Positions 23,736 to 35,239 of a stretch of 64,000 nucleotides of DNA are shown here, piece by piece. The position numbers were made by a program, and so were the translations under genes. Below the pieces are notes generated by a model. The model ran no database searches. It had not been told where the DNA came from and saw nothing but the letters and a program-made list of their open reading frames with translations. The number at the start of each line of letters is the position of its first letter. Position 1 is the stretch's first letter. Origin of the DNA: Trichosphaerium sp. ATCC 40318 (taxonomy: Eukaryota; Discosea; Flabellinia; Trichosidae). The stretch is from NCBI GenBank assembly GCA_038496445.1, contig JALMLS010000075.1:248001-312000 (forward strand), in the 5' to 3' direction.

Positions 23736-24488
23736 AAAATTTGGATGAATACTGGAAGCAGCTTTTGAGACTGGGAGTTGTTGTCGAGAAACAGCACTAT
23801 GCCTTGGCAAGCGCTTTCCAAAATACTGCGATCCTAAGGATGCAGACCAAAGTTTCTGTGCACATTGAACCCAGACTGAGCAAAGAAAATGTAAGTAAAA
23901 GTGTAGCACGAAGACCCTTCTGAATTTTTTTAGTTTGACGAAAAACAGAAATGGTTTTTGAAGAAATGTTTATTTTGAGATTTCCGTCTTTCTCAAACTT
24001 TGGATATCAAAACCTGAAACACACTATTCATAGAAGTGGAACGGGCCGGCAAAAGAGCGAAATTATTTCAAAACAAATAATAGTTCAGTGAACGTTTTGA
24101 ACAATAAAAACCAAAACCAAACCGAACTGTTGTAAAATAATCCCCAGTCTTCATTTGTAAGGTTTAAATAACGCTTGGTTTATTTAAAGGGCAAAAAAAC
24201 ACAGTTCACAATAACCATGACGAACACGTGTATTCTTTTTTTCATTTCCTGGTTTTTTTCATAAATGTTTACTGTTAACGCGTAGTTTTAATCCCAAATA
24301 TGTTTGTACTGTTGTTGGTATTTTTTTTAGCGGCATGGTGCCTTTTTGCTTCACTTTTTGTTTACCGTTCACACGTGTTTTAGGCTAACATGTCTTAGCA
24401 ATCGCTCTTTAAGTCAAGACTCATCATTTACGAATAACCTTCAAACAACAAACAACAACTCTACTTCAACGTACAAGTACCTTTCATC

Positions 24489-25235
24489 ATGAACTATTCA
24501 TCGATTCTACTCTATCTCTGCATCTCACTTGCCTTGGCCTTCAACTACAAAGCCATTACTCTCAACGCTCAGAATACTTGTTCTGGCTGTCGCAAAGACA
24601 TGTATGCCGGTCAATTTGTGTACTGCGATGGTTCTGTTCCTGGATCAACAGTAACGCACTGCGATTGGGTTGGCGGTTCAGGAGAATGTTCCTTCCCTCC
24701 AGATACCTCAGTAACGAAGACTCAATGTGAACAACTATGCAATGCAGACGATCGCTGTGGATACTACACGAGTTACTCCAACAGTGTGTGTAACCTATTC
24801 TTCATGACCAGCTGTTCGAACACTCACAGTCAAGCATCAGGAGACACATACGAGAAAGTGGTAAACGAATACACAATGATAATGACAAAGACAGACGACG
24901 GTCAATTCAGTGGCACAAACGCTCCAATCAAGTACCGATATGTGTATACTGACGGAACCAATTCTTCATACAGCGATGCTATTGTCGATCCCCGCCTCAA
25001 CGAGTTCCAATCTGACGCTCTCGATCTATTCTACATGATGGCACCTGCAAAGAATACCGATAAAACACTTCAAGGTGTTGAGATGAGAGTATTCGCTAAC
25101 GATGGTTGGGCTTTCACAGAAGTACAAATCTTCAACTCTTTTCATTTCTGTTGGAAAGGTACCGCTGATATCCATCCTAGTACAACTGCAAGTGTTGTAC
25201 TGCCTCTCAATGGCGACTGTAGTGCCTGTAGCTAA
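24489..25235 (+). CDS. Secreted cysteine-rich protein with PAN/apple-like N-terminal domain (copy 1)
   Basis: Intronless, 248 residues. Signal peptide MNYSSILLYLCISLALAFN. The mature N-terminal half has regularly spaced cysteines (NTCSGCRKDMYAG, THCDWVGGSGECSFPP, TKTQCEQLCNADDRCGYYTS, VCNLFFMTSCSN). The C..LC....RCGYY.......CNL part is PAN/apple-like, a fold used to bind proteins or carbohydrates outside the cell. The C-terminal half is beta-rich with FHFCWKGTADIHPSTTAS and ends CSACS. The copy at 45202-45939 differs by a few codons, including an extra Thr here before LNAQ and a SQA insertion. It lies at the inner end of the left repeat arm. Domain call by pattern only. Confidence 0.7.
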   Translation: MNYSSILLYLCISLALAFNYKAITLNAQNTCSGCRKDMYAGQFVYCDGSVPGSTVTHCDWVGGSGECSFPPDTSVTKTQCEQLCNADDRCGYYTSYSNSVCNLFFMTSCSNTHSQASGDTYEKVVNEYTMIMTKTDDGQFSGTNAPIKYRYVYTDGTNSSYSDAIVDPRLNEFQSDALDLFYMMAPAKNTDKTLQGVEMRVFANDGWAFTEVQIFNSFHFCWKGTADIHPSTTASVVLPLNGDCSACS

Positions 25236-25763
25236 GTGCATTTGTCGCTAAAGTGCTTCAAATAAAGCCCCCTCACATTGTCTCTGTTTTTTGTTACCTT
25301 GTTTGTGACGTGAATACTTTCTCTATGTCGTCCTGTAGCACTATCTCAAAATTCCCGCATTTATGAAACAAAAATAGAATTTATTGCTAATCTTGTTTAA
25401 ACAACGTTAGTACAAGAGCAGATGTAACATGCTTGCCTGTAGAAGGGCGTTGATTTCAGCACTAGTTGAAGCGATTGTTATATCCCTTGATTATAAACGG
25501 TACCTTATCATGAAGTCTGTTGATCTATTAAGCTTGATAAAAACATGTCTATGTCTACAAAATACAGATAAGCACCCGTTTACTCCCGTCCACGAACGAC
25601 TTACATTATCTCTGATGTTTGCGAAGACGTTATCAGGAGTGACAATGCGGTTGGGTGGCTGTACCTCTGAAATGGAATGAATTTGTTTATTAAGTCTATG
25701 GCTACATTTAAGACCCATAATTTTGGGTTGCTGTTTTAAAGTTTGGAGCGCATTGGCCAGTAT

Positions 25764-27524
25764 TCAAAGGATTGGTCTCATCATCTAATCGAGACGAACG
25801 ATGAAAGTTTTGTCAGAGAAAAGAATACAAATACAAAAAAGTGGAAAATGAGGTAAAAACTGTTTTGGTATATTCTATCGGATCGTCTACTTCGAGTATA
25901 TCTTGGTTGTTATCTCTGGCGTTCCCTCTGAAATGGTCTAAATCTTTAAGAATTGCTGTTTGTTGGCTCCTTAATATTGCAATTTCTTTCGCATACTCTC
26001 TCTTCGCTAACCTCAAGGTTGTCTTCTAACTTTTCGATGTCAAGCAGCGCTTTATCCAGTTGTTGTTCAATTCTTCTGCACTCTTTGATGGCAGCATTCT
26101 TTTTGGCTGTTTTCTGTCGAGCCTCTTCTAACAGTTTATCGTTTTTTGATCTCAATCTTTCACATGTAGAATCCAGTAGTTTGTATTTTTCGTTCAATTC
26201 ATCAAGTTCTGTTGTTAATTTTGTGAGCTTATATTTAATGCAATGCTCTCTCTTCATCTTCTTTGCACAAGAGTTAGTACGCAAACCGCGTCTACAACAC
26301 TCGTTTACTAAAGTTGCATTTATCACTTCTTCACAGAAGTTCGCTTCAGAGTACAAATAACGTGCACCGTATTTAATAGTTGATGTAGGTTTTTTAAATT
26401 TAATTTCCTTTAACTTTTCCTTCAAGTCTGCTTCACATTCTTTAATACGTCCTGAAATCTAGAAAGATTCATTAAATAAGTAATAGTAGGTGTATGGAAC
26501 ACAGAAGAGATAGTATCGTACTATTCTCTCGTAGACTTCATCTGATATATCATTCATAAAAGCTCTTATATTCCTTGCTGATGTAGGGTTATTTGGCTGT
26601 TTTCAGTTAAAACAAAAACGTGTTAGTTAATAAAAATGTTTACTAGGTGACATGAAGAAACCTGATGCCGAAAAAAAGAAGAATCGCACCTGGCCAAACG
26701 TAGATGCTAGACGTCTAAATAATGCCATTTGTTTTACATAGTATTTGCCTTGCTGACGGGACACAGCCATACGGTCATTTCGGTCAGGTGTTTCTTGTGG
26801 GTATCCCGGATTAAGTTGCACACTGCTAGCTCGAGGGTGGTATTCAGAAACCATATCTTGCTGGTACTCCCTTCGTTGATTACCCAATGTATTTTGGAAA
26901 ATTTTGAATTCTCTTGGTGAGTTGATTCGCAGAGTAATCGTTTTTATCATTACATTATGCTTTGCAAACTGTGTGATAGTGCTATTAAAGACATCTGCAA
27001 CCTTTTGTGCATGTATTTGCGTCAGTTCTTATTAAAAAAAGATAGGAATCAGTAATCACGTGATGCATAAAACATTTTCGTTGTCTTTTCTAAAGGTTGT
27101 TACCTTGTGAGGGTACATCGAAAAGTAATGATTGCTTCCTATGGTTTTGTGCACCAGAAAGAGCTTTCCAAACAGCCCTTTCAAGATTACTTGGACTTCC
27201 AATACAAATAAATCCAACAAAACCCCTACATTTGATTACTTTGACCATTTTAAAGCTAACATACAATCTTGTTTGCCGAAAGATAACGTCGCCTGGCTCT
27301 ACGTAAGGTACTTGATCAATGTATCGCATGCTGAGCGTCAGAGGATGATTCTGGCTGTACAAAAAAAATTGTTAGGACTCAACTGCTACTTTTTCTGTAT
27401 TATGACAGTCAGAATCAAATATGCACCTTGAAGAAGCCAAAACGCAAATATCGTACGGTAACGATAGTAATTTGTGCTGTGACGCATCGTAAAACCTAAT
27501 AGAAGGTTGGCGTCCCTGTGCCAT
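25764..27524 (-). CDS. Unrecognised coiled-coil protein
   Basis: The start is ATG 27524 (MAQGRQPSIRFYDASQHKLL), chosen because its first intron joins in phase to LSMRYIDQVPYVEPGDVIF. A mixed N-terminal domain follows (KVIKCRGFVGFICIGSPSN, then ERAVWKALSGAQNHRKQSL), then ITLRINSPREFKIFQNTLG, a Pro/Arg-rich linker, and a coiled coil (LTKLTTELDELNEKYKLLD; IEQQLDKALLDIEKLEDNL; YAKEIAILRSQQTAILKDL). The frame slips by one base near 26013-26035 inside the coiled coil with no intron to explain it. The 3' end is uncertain: the model stops at 25764, but possible further exons reach 25400. The domain order (globular N-terminus, then coiled coil) resembles the neighbouring A-E family in outline only, with no shared motif. 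Confidence 0.55.
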
Positions 27525-28085
27525 AAGTTAAACTGTCAGTTCCTGACACTTACTTAGCACGTGCCTGACTTATCCATTTATCTAAGTAAGCATCACTTGG
27601 AACACGTGATGTTATTGCCCTTTTGCTGAAGTACAACAAAGAACGTTTATCATCTACAATCGATTGTTAGCTCAATCTATGACGTGAAGAGAAATAGACG
27701 TGCGTTTTGAAGTTCGTTTTCGGAAGGCACGGTGCTGTATTTGCAAAAATCTACGCCAGATAGTCTATCACAAAAGTCACGGTACACAACCAATGCTATT
27801 CTAATCTCGCTTTCACCATATTCAGTACTTTGAAATGATATTGTTCGCAATCTTGGTGACGTTGTCTTTCACACCGGCGATGCTCTAGCTTCACCTTGTA
27901 CAGAAAATAGCTCGTGTTGTAGTAAAACTCGACTTTAGTCAATTTCTCTAAAAGTTGTTCCTTCACTCGTGCCTTTGGCTCATCGAACCGTGAATAGTGA
28001 ATCAAGGGAGGACTACTTGTGCCACTACAATTTGCTCACAAGGTGCTTAGCAGGCCGAAGTCATAACAAAGTGTATTTGCAATTA
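27525..28085. other. Intergenic region upstream of gene A
   Basis: No supported gene. A 69-residue minus frame at 27796-28005 lacks an ATG and recognisable features. CACGTG occurs near 27559 and 27603. Confidence 0.35.
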
Positions 28086-28145
28086 TCTCTGAGAGACAAT
28101 CCTTTTCAGCCTATGGTCAATTTTGTTAAGAGCATCTCTCAGAGA
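28086..28145. promoter_or_regulatory. Two copies of the TCTCTGAGAGA palindrome before gene A
   Basis: TCTCTGAGAGA at 28086-28096 and its reverse complement TCTCTCAGAGA at 28135-28145. The second ends 38 bases before the ATG of gene A. The same element precedes every other gene of the Hsp70/coiled-coil set. Confidence 0.7.
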
Positions 28146-28183
28146 TTTTTTTTGTATCTACAATCCAGTGTTAACCACAGATA

Positions 28184-29608
28184 ATGAGCAAACTCACTTT
28201 TGGATTTGAAGACAAGTTCGCACACGAAATAGCGAAATTATGTATTAGAACGTTCCTCGTGCATACGAGACAAATAAACAACAATCAACACTACATTATA
28301 GAAAAACGAAGGAGTTTAAAAGGTTTACGTTTCACCAACTACAACCAGATTTTCTACGGCTCTGAGGTCCCTAAAACTTGGAGCAAAGTAATGCAGTCTT
28401 TCAAAAGCGTTGATCCACAACAGACCAACAAGTTATACAAACAACCTGGCACAGAATTAAGTTCAAAACAAACTGAAGAGTTGCAGAGTCATATAAAATA
28501 CCTACAGGAAGAAAATCATTCTCTAAAAGAAAAATTGAAATCAACTCAAAGAGAGCTACAACAAGCAAGAAAAGAAGCTCTACAGGCGAAAAAAAATCAA
28601 AGAGAACTGAACGTCAAAATGGGTGAAGTTTCTACCAAACTACTTGACACTGAAAAGAAACACAAAGCCGCTTGTAACTACTTAAAAAACCAACGAGAAC
28701 AAGCCATTGAAACGCAAAAAACCAACCTAGCTTGGCAACAACATTGCGACATGTTGGCCAATACAGCTACAGCACAGGCAATTGAGATTCACAACCTTAA
28801 ACAGAAGATTTACAAAGATGCTGAACAATTCAAACAAACTGCAAAGGCAATACGAGAGCAGCACACGAGAGAAATGAAGGAGAAGATTGAAGAGCATAAG
28901 CGGTTTGTAGTTCGTTTGGGAGGAACTCAAAACGACGACAAAACAGCGCTGGCGTTGGAGGAGTTTGATGACTTTTGTGAAAATGTGACTGGTCTGTTTT
29001 TGGACAAATGGTGCGTCACATAATTGCCGTAAGTAGTCTAACAAGTTTGCACAGTGCTCAATTGTCTTGCAGCCCTTCTGAAAAGGATAATGTATACTCA
29101 ACACTTTTCAGTACGCTCATGATTGACTGGCCCACATTTGTTATCAACAACCGGATTACTTTCTCCTCAAATGATCTCAATAGTCCTGAAAGGTACGGCA
29201 TATTGACTCATTTTTGCAGCAACACTGATACAAATCAAGATCCACCCTATGCGCTACAATACTTTCAAATGAAGTAACTACGCTTTTTGAGCGCTACTAC
29301 GTGCGCATTGGTACGAACTTAAATAGTTTAAATATCTTATACATTTTGTAGATGACGACACTCTTGAAGAAATTAAGGATATTTGCTTTGCAGCCATCAA
29401 CCTCTATCACACAATGGAAACTACTATGAACCCTAAATTGTCATTCTTTAGACCACGCAAAACAGAGGCGTTCAACCCAGAAAGACAAATGCCGAGGCAA
29501 ACAAGAATTGTTCCTGTTGTAAGACAGCTCATGAGACCTGGTCTTGAGTGTGCTGTAACTAGGCGTGCTATAAGAAAAGCAGACGTCTTTATCGAACTAC
29601 CTCAATAA
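28184..29608 (+). CDS. Gene A: coiled-coil family protein with conserved C-terminal module
   Basis: Four exons (28184-29010, 29073-29192, 29240-29310, 29352-29608) give 424 residues. Layout: a divergent N-terminal region (MSKLTFGFEDKFAHEIAKLC); a coiled coil of about 150 residues (EENHSLKEKLKSTQRELQQA); a conserved block EEHKRFVVRLGGTQNDD followed by EEFDDFCENVTGLFLDK; a block with LFSTLMIDWPTFVINNRITF; a short 71-nt exon with ATILSNEVTTLFERYYVRI; and the C-terminal module HTMETTMNPKLSFFRPRKTE, then IVPVVRQLMRPGLECAVTRR. Exon phases and the 71-nt exon match genes B and C exactly. No known domain recognised. It is the most divergent family member and the only one not next to an Hsp70 gene. Confidence 0.8.
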
Positions 29609-29818
29609 ACACCTTAACGATTCCTCGCTTTGGCAAGTTGTTCTCTGAGTTTGTAGTTAGTCAAATACTACTTGTACTTGCTAAACGAATACAACACCTC
29701 TTTGGTGTTCTGGTGTACGGTTTGCAGTGAGCATATATTTTACCATTGGTGTAAAATGGATTCACAGGCGCAAGCAAACAATACTTCCTTGGACCTGCGA
29801 CACGTTCACTGAAGTTTT

Positions 29819-29829
29819 CCTCTGAGAGA
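29819..29829. promoter_or_regulatory. Palindromic element before gene B
   Basis: CCTCTGAGAGA, ten of eleven positions matching TCTCTGAGAGA, ends 31 bases before the gene B start codon. Confidence 0.6.
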
Positions 29830-29860
29830 CATTGACCTATTTCTTACTTTTAACATTAAC

Positions 29861-31276
29861 ATGGCTAATAAGCACAGTAGCAAACTTACATTCCGATACA
29901 CAGCAGATTTCGCTGATACAATGGCACACAATGCGATTTGGATGCATTTATGCGCTAGAGGGTTTAATTATTCTACCTACCCAACAATTGAGCAGCATTC
30001 ATACTATCATTATTTATTTTCAACAGCAGAGGAGTTATTTACTGTGAACAGCGCTGAAAATGTATGGAAGTCAGTAAGCACTGCACATCAACGCAATGAT
30101 GGCTTTTGCCCACCAATACAAGTGAAGAGTATCCAAAACGCTTCGAAGAAAACCAACGTTAAACACCAACAGGAAGCTACAATAAACCGCTTACAACATG
30201 AACTCGCCCGTATCAAAAAAGAAAACATCAGGTTGAGGGAAGAAAACCAAAAAGCGAAAGTAACAGAGAGTGAGTTGCGTTCAAAACTCAAAACAATGCA
30301 AAGAAACAATGACATTAAAAAAAACCAAAGTCATAGTAAGTTGTTTATAGAGAAACGAGAGTGGGAAGCTGAGAAAAAAGGATTCAAAAGAGAACAGAAA
30401 CAAAACAAAGAAAAAATTGCTGACTTACAAGCTCACGTGACCAAAATTACGAAAGAGGCTAATACCAAAGTAAAGTCTCTACGAGAGCAGGGCAAAGATT
30501 GCGAGGCGAAGTACAAGAACGAACTTCAAAAGGCTTACGACACTTTGGAAGCAAAGAAAGAGGAACACAAGCGCTACATTGTTAAATTGTCCGGTACACA
30601 AAACGATGACGCTGTCCGAGACTTCTTAAACAACTATGACACTCTTGTTGATAATGTCTCTAATTTATACCTTGACGCTATGTACCACCATTTCTATATT
30701 TGTTTTACCATCTCTTTCTTACAACTGTTGTAGTCAATCTAAAGTGTTAACTGAAGAGGATAAAGTTCGTTTTTACTCAGAACTATATGGAGTTATAGCA
30801 ATAAACTGGTCAAATTTTGCGTTGAACAACAACATATTATTCAAGATAGAAGAACTAGCTAATACCCAGAAGTAAGTAGCTTATTCATTCCTGACAACTA
30901 ATTATCCTAGGCTTCAGACTGTTGTGGAAATAGTAAGCAATGAAATTTTGCTTGTATTCAAGATGTTCGATATTGGTATCGGTAAGAACTACATTGCTAC
31001 CTCGCTTATTGTAACGCGTAATTAGGTGACAGTTCTAAAGATATTAAAGACATTTCTTTGCAGGCAGTTTGGGCTTTACATACAATGGAAAGCAAGCTTA
31101 ACCCAAAAATCAAGTATTATCGTCCAAGACAAAAAGAACAATACAATCCAGCATCTCAACAATCTCGCCAAAATGCCATTGTACCTGTTGTAAAAGTGCT
31201 TATGCGACCAGGATTACAATGTGGTATCACTCAACGTATCATCAAGAAAGCAGATGTAATCACTCAACTACCTTAG
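29861..31276 (+). CDS. Gene B: coiled-coil family protein
   Basis: Four exons (29861-30681, 30734-30871, 30911-30981, 31026-31276) give 426 residues. The N-terminal domain of about 75 residues (FADTMAHNAIWMHLCARGFN, then NVWKSVSTAH) matches gene E best. The coiled coil follows (NRLQHELARIKKENIRLREE; KVKSLREQGKDCEAKYKNE). Then come the family blocks EEHKRYIVKLSGTQNDD, FYSELYGVIAINWSNFALNN, and the module HTMESKLNPKIKYYRPRQKE, then NAIVPVVKVLMRPGLQCG. Exons 2 and 3 (138 and 71 nt) have the same length as in gene C. The gene converges with the Hsp70 gene at 31451-33526. The final exon is almost identical at nucleotide level to that of gene C, although the rest of the two genes is highly diverged. 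Confidence 0.82.
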
Positions 31277-31450
31277 TACCTTGCACAAAATGCTTAAGTT
31301 TACACCAAAAATACTTTACTACAACAGTTTCACAGTCATGAGCGTCGTTTTAAAACAGGACTACAATAAACAAGACTGTCTCGTGCTCGTCATAATATGG
31401 TTTAGTTTATTCTGTTACACATAAAGCATCAAAACAGTTGTCCAATAAGT

Positions 31451-33526
31451 TCATTCCGATTCGCTATCATACTCAGATTCAGATTCAAATGCGCTTGCTG
31501 ATACAAAATTAGCTGTTGAATAAAAGAACTTTAGTCAACGTACTAGCGTATTCAATAGTTGCTTCATATTCACGTCCAGTGTCAACATCGCAAGCGGTTA
31601 TGTCAATAACCTCCCTTCCAAATCTCATACTTACCTCAACCATTCTGAATATTTTTCCAATTGTACTTTGAAGGCCAATACGTATTTTTCCGATTTTAAT
31701 GCATTCCCCAGTATCAACAAACTCAACATTTTTGGAAAAAGACTTGTAAAAGCGTATGGAAACCTCAGGTTGCATTGGAGACATCGGAGAAAATGTGTGT
31801 CTTATGACTTTATCGACACGCACCTCTTGCTGATAACTCACAAATTTACGGAAACCTTTAAAACGATAATAACCACCTGCAGCATAGTACTTTGGTTTTC
31901 CTTTGTCTCTAGATTCATTCCATGGCACAGCAACACGTACGCCATACGTGAACCGCATTATACGTGCTGCGATGATTGACAACTCAGCGCCTACTCTGTT
32001 GTTACCATTTTGTTTACAAGCGTCAACAATGTACCTATAAGAACTGCTCCATCAAGTGTAGCCTCACCAGGATATCTCGGTACAACTATTGATTTATTGA
32101 TTCGCTTGGAGAACTTTGAAATGATCCTGTTTTGTAACAGTAGTGAGGAGCCAAAGCCACCGACAATGAAGATGTAATCGAAGTTGCTTCCAGTTTTCTC
32201 CGCCATCGCTTTACATTGCTCCTCAACCAACTGCTCAATATTGTCCAATGTTGTTTCGAACAATAAACTAGCTTTAGGAACAATAATGGAACGTGAAGAT
32301 TTATCAAACGTGTCATTCTTGAACTGATCCAAAGAATCTAAGAACACGGAAGGTATCTAGTATAATTTTAGTTTTTCGGAAGTAAAAGCAAAAACTACAC
32401 GTACGTTATTGATAATTATACGCTTTGACTCATCTTTGACACGTATTTTAGCCTTTTGCCAGTCGGCTGACAATGACAACCATGCCTCAGGTTGTTTTTC
32501 CTTGAAGTCTGAGATCGTCTTTTCACCAAATTCGCTGACAAGAAATTTCTCAAAAGCAGCATCAATAACAGAGCTTCCATTGTGCCCTCCGGTGCCAACA
32601 GTAAGCTCAACGAGTTGATTATTTACCAACCTTGAAATAAGAATCAACTAATAAACACTCTGTAGTAGTACTTACCTATGAGCTACCAAATCTACAGTGC
32701 CGCCACCAGCGTCCAGAATAAGCAAGGTTTCGTTGTTTTGTAAACTTTTGCTTTGCCTCTCTCGCATATCAATACAATACCCAGCAGCAGCTTCAGGCTC
32801 TAGAACAAACCGAAAATTGCCTTTGTCACCCTTTTCATCAGATATCATTCCTACGGCCTTCAAGACATTAGAGTCTGAAAGTAGTACAATAAATCTGGAC
32901 ACGTACCTTTGCTGCTTTTATCATCGTAGCTTTTTCAGCGTCGCTCCAAATGGCTGGGATCGTCAAACACCACTGTATGATAAAATCCCATTCTCCTGAA
33001 CCGTAAGCGTTATCCCACTCAGATTCCAAGTCTCTCACCAACAGCTTGAGATAATCAACAATCACATCGAATGCCTTTTTCTGCTCTAATAAATTGTAAG
33101 GTTCTTGGAGCCTCCGTCTATTTTGTAGCACGTACGAGTCTTCGTAACATCATATACCATTCCACCAGGGTTTGTTTTTTCATAAATACCCATTTTGAAG
33201 TGCCTAATTTTGAAACGTTTGTATGCGAAAATTGTTGTTCAAAGCGCTTAAATATAGTTCTAGTACCTGTACAAAAACGTATTGGGGACTACAAGAGCAT
33301 CAGATCTCGCTTCAAAGCCCCACGAAACTATTTTTCCTTCCTCATCGTATAGAATCTCTGAGAGAGTTTTGACATAGGGCGTTGGCTGGCACTCCCAATT
33401 GTCCTTTTTAATAGGTTTCGAGTCATGACTGGGTTTGAAATACGCAAAACCACTGAAAGACGTTCCAAAGTCTATGGCTACTATCACGCGCTCGCGACGT
33501 TTGATTGCAGGAACAGTTGAAGCCAT
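31451..33526 (-). CDS. HSPA12-like Hsp70 ATPase (Hsp70-1)
   Basis: Atypical Hsp70 of the HSPA12 type. ATPase signatures: phosphate-1 VIVAIDFGTSFSGFAYF, phosphate-2 ETLLILDAGGGTVDLVAHR, adenosine motif YIFIVGGFGSSLLLQNRI. In between are FIIQWCLTIPAIWSDAEKA and FRFVLEPEAAAGYCIDMRE, typical of the family. The C-terminal part (ARIMRFTYGV to REYEATIEYA) replaces the canonical substrate-binding domain, and there is no EEVD. Six or so introns. The last exon is inferred: a 32-base intron at the position used by the paralogue at 53058 would add an acidic tail ending SESEYDSESE (stop 31451-31453). Without it the protein stops at 31509. The start codon shares an 83-bp divergent promoter with gene C. Confidence 0.85.
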
Positions 33527-33571
33527 TCTTGTGTCGTTGAGGCACTGTACAACTTAAGTCACTAAGACATA

Positions 33572-33582
33572 TCTCTCAGAGA
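33572..33582. promoter_or_regulatory. Palindromic element in the divergent Hsp70-1/gene C promoter
   Basis: TCTCTCAGAGA lies 27 bases before the gene C start and 45 bases before the Hsp70-1 start, in an intergenic gap of only 83 bp. One copy can therefore serve both directions. Confidence 0.75.
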
Positions 33583-33609
33583 CTTTCAAGCATATTTTGA
33601 AGGGAAAAC

Positions 33610-34934
33610 ATGTCGTCAGGCTATTTGTACCAATACGATTTGAATTTCGCTAACGCAACTGCTAAATACATCATTTCGAACACCCTCTCTAAATCAAATA
33701 AAATGACCAGCGGTACTCGAATAGAACCAGCACCAAACGTTAGGGTCGCTGGCAAGCACTCTAAAGCAAAGAAACTATTTACGGAGAGTGACGCTGAACA
33801 AATACTCTACTCTCCTACCTATCGTAAGCGTGTGTCTAAATCTTCGACCCAAAGTGCTCAGCAAAAAGCTATTTGTGAAAAACAAACCCTTATAGACTCG
33901 CTCATACAGAATCAAGAACTGCTTACAAGAAAAATCGAGGAACTGAAAACAGAAAACAATAAACAAAGCAGAGAAGCACAAGCAATAATAACAACACAGA
34001 GGAACGAAATACAGTGCCTTAAAAAGCAACTTCAAACAAAACCAACACCACGTTTTTATAAGAGAGCTGATACCAAACGACAAATAAAAGCTTATACAAC
34101 CGAAATCAATACGCTCAAAGAAACAATTGCTATCAAAGAAAAGGAGAGAAAAGACCAAGTTCGTGCAAATCTTTTAAATATCGAACAAATTATTGAAGCC
34201 AATAAAGAAGATCATAAGCGATTTGTATTGAATCTATCAGGTACACAAAACAACGACAATGTACGAGAGTTTTTAGAACAATATGACCAGTTTGTTGGTG
34301 ATGTTACAGAACTCTTGCTTGACACAAAGTACAGTCCTATTTAGTCTACTCTATTTACTTATGATACTATAAGATACCCTGAGCATTTTCATGATGACGA
34401 TAAAGATGCATTCTACTCTAGAGTGTTTGGTGAACTTGCTATAAATTGGTCAACATTCTCCTTGAATCATGGCATACCGTATAAAATAGAAGAGCTAGCA
34501 GATGTTCAAAAGTACGATTTACTGTTTTTAAACCCCATACAACGCTGTACTAACGTTTAAATAAGGCAAGTCAAAGTGACAGAATACGTTAATAAATTAC
34601 TTTTTAAGCTGTTTGACACTTCTGGGATGTATCTCCGTACATCGAACTGTAAACCATTAGAATTCTGACTATTAACTTAGGCCCGGCGCTAGTAAATCTG
34701 CTGTATTCTATATCTTGGCAAGCTGTTAGTCTTGTACATACAATGGAAAGTAAACTGAACCCAAAAATCAAGTATTATCGTCCAAGACAAAAAGAACAAT
34801 ACAATCCAGCGTCTCAACAATCTCGCCAAAATGCCATTGTACCTGTTGTAAAAGTACTCATGCGACCAGGATTACAATGTGGTATCACTCAACGTATCAT
34901 CAAGAAAGCAGATGTAATCACTCAACTACCTTAG
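33610..34934 (+). CDS. Gene C: coiled-coil family protein
   Basis: Four exons (33610-34328, 34374-34511, 34566-34636, 34681-34934) give 393 residues. The N-terminal domain (YDLNFANATAKYIISNTLSK; RIEPAPNVRVAGKHSKAKKL) matches gene D best, including the PAPN...G..S core. The coiled coil is shorter than in B and E. Family blocks: EDHKRFVLNLSGTQNNDN, FYSRVFGELAINWSTFSLNH, HTMESKLNPKIKYYRPRQKE, ITQRIIKKADVITQLP. Splice phases (2, 2, 1) and lengths of exons 2 and 3 equal those of gene B. Divergently transcribed from Hsp70-1 and followed 370 bp later by the same-strand Hsp70-2 gene. Confidence 0.82.
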
Positions 34935-35239
34935 AATAAACAACCTTTTTCTTTTGAATGAAGATGTGATACGTTTCAAGCGTTATGTTGGACTAGACAA
35001 TACTGACAATACAAAATCGGACAATAGATCGAACAATGGCAAGTAGCAAAGAATCTAAAATCCTTTTTCTTTTTGTTGTATTCCATTTTCTTTCAACATT
35101 GCATCTCACGAGTGTCTATAATGTAGAATAAATCCGCTCGTGTGGCTAGACCAGAGTAGCCAAAGACTGAGCGTCTTTCTACCAGAGGCGCCCTTCGATT
35201 GTATAGTCAACGTCAGTCCAATCTAACAAGTATGTAAAA

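Larger units (their letters stand above)
22773..25281 (+). repeat. Left arm of a 2.5 kb inverted repeat
   Basis: The sequence from about 22773 (GCGAGAAAACAAATTCA) to about 25281 (CCCCCTCACAT) is repeated in reverse complement at about 45155-47647, with small indels and substitutions (clearly above 90% identity by eye). It carries a secreted-protein gene at the inner end, a non-coding stretch with two internal tandem units, and AT-rich spacer. No transposase or terminal target-site duplication was recognised. Confidence 0.85.

Noticed and set aside
23577-23909. 110-residue minus-strand frame inside the inverted-repeat arm (and its copy at 46532-46848)
   Set aside because: It spans tandem repeat units. 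Both strands are open, the third copy is frame-broken, and nothing resembles a domain.
27796-28005. 69-residue minus-strand frame upstream of gene A
   Set aside because: It has no ATG start, no splice partners and no recognisable motif. It lies in the promoter region of gene A.
33350-33370. TCTCTGAGAGA copies inside Hsp70 exon 1 (also near 53218) and inside the coiled coils of D and E
   Set aside because: These fall in conserved codons (TLSEIL, KSLRE/D) and are explained by protein coding. They were not counted as promoter elements, though they show the 11-mer can arise by chance in coding DNA.
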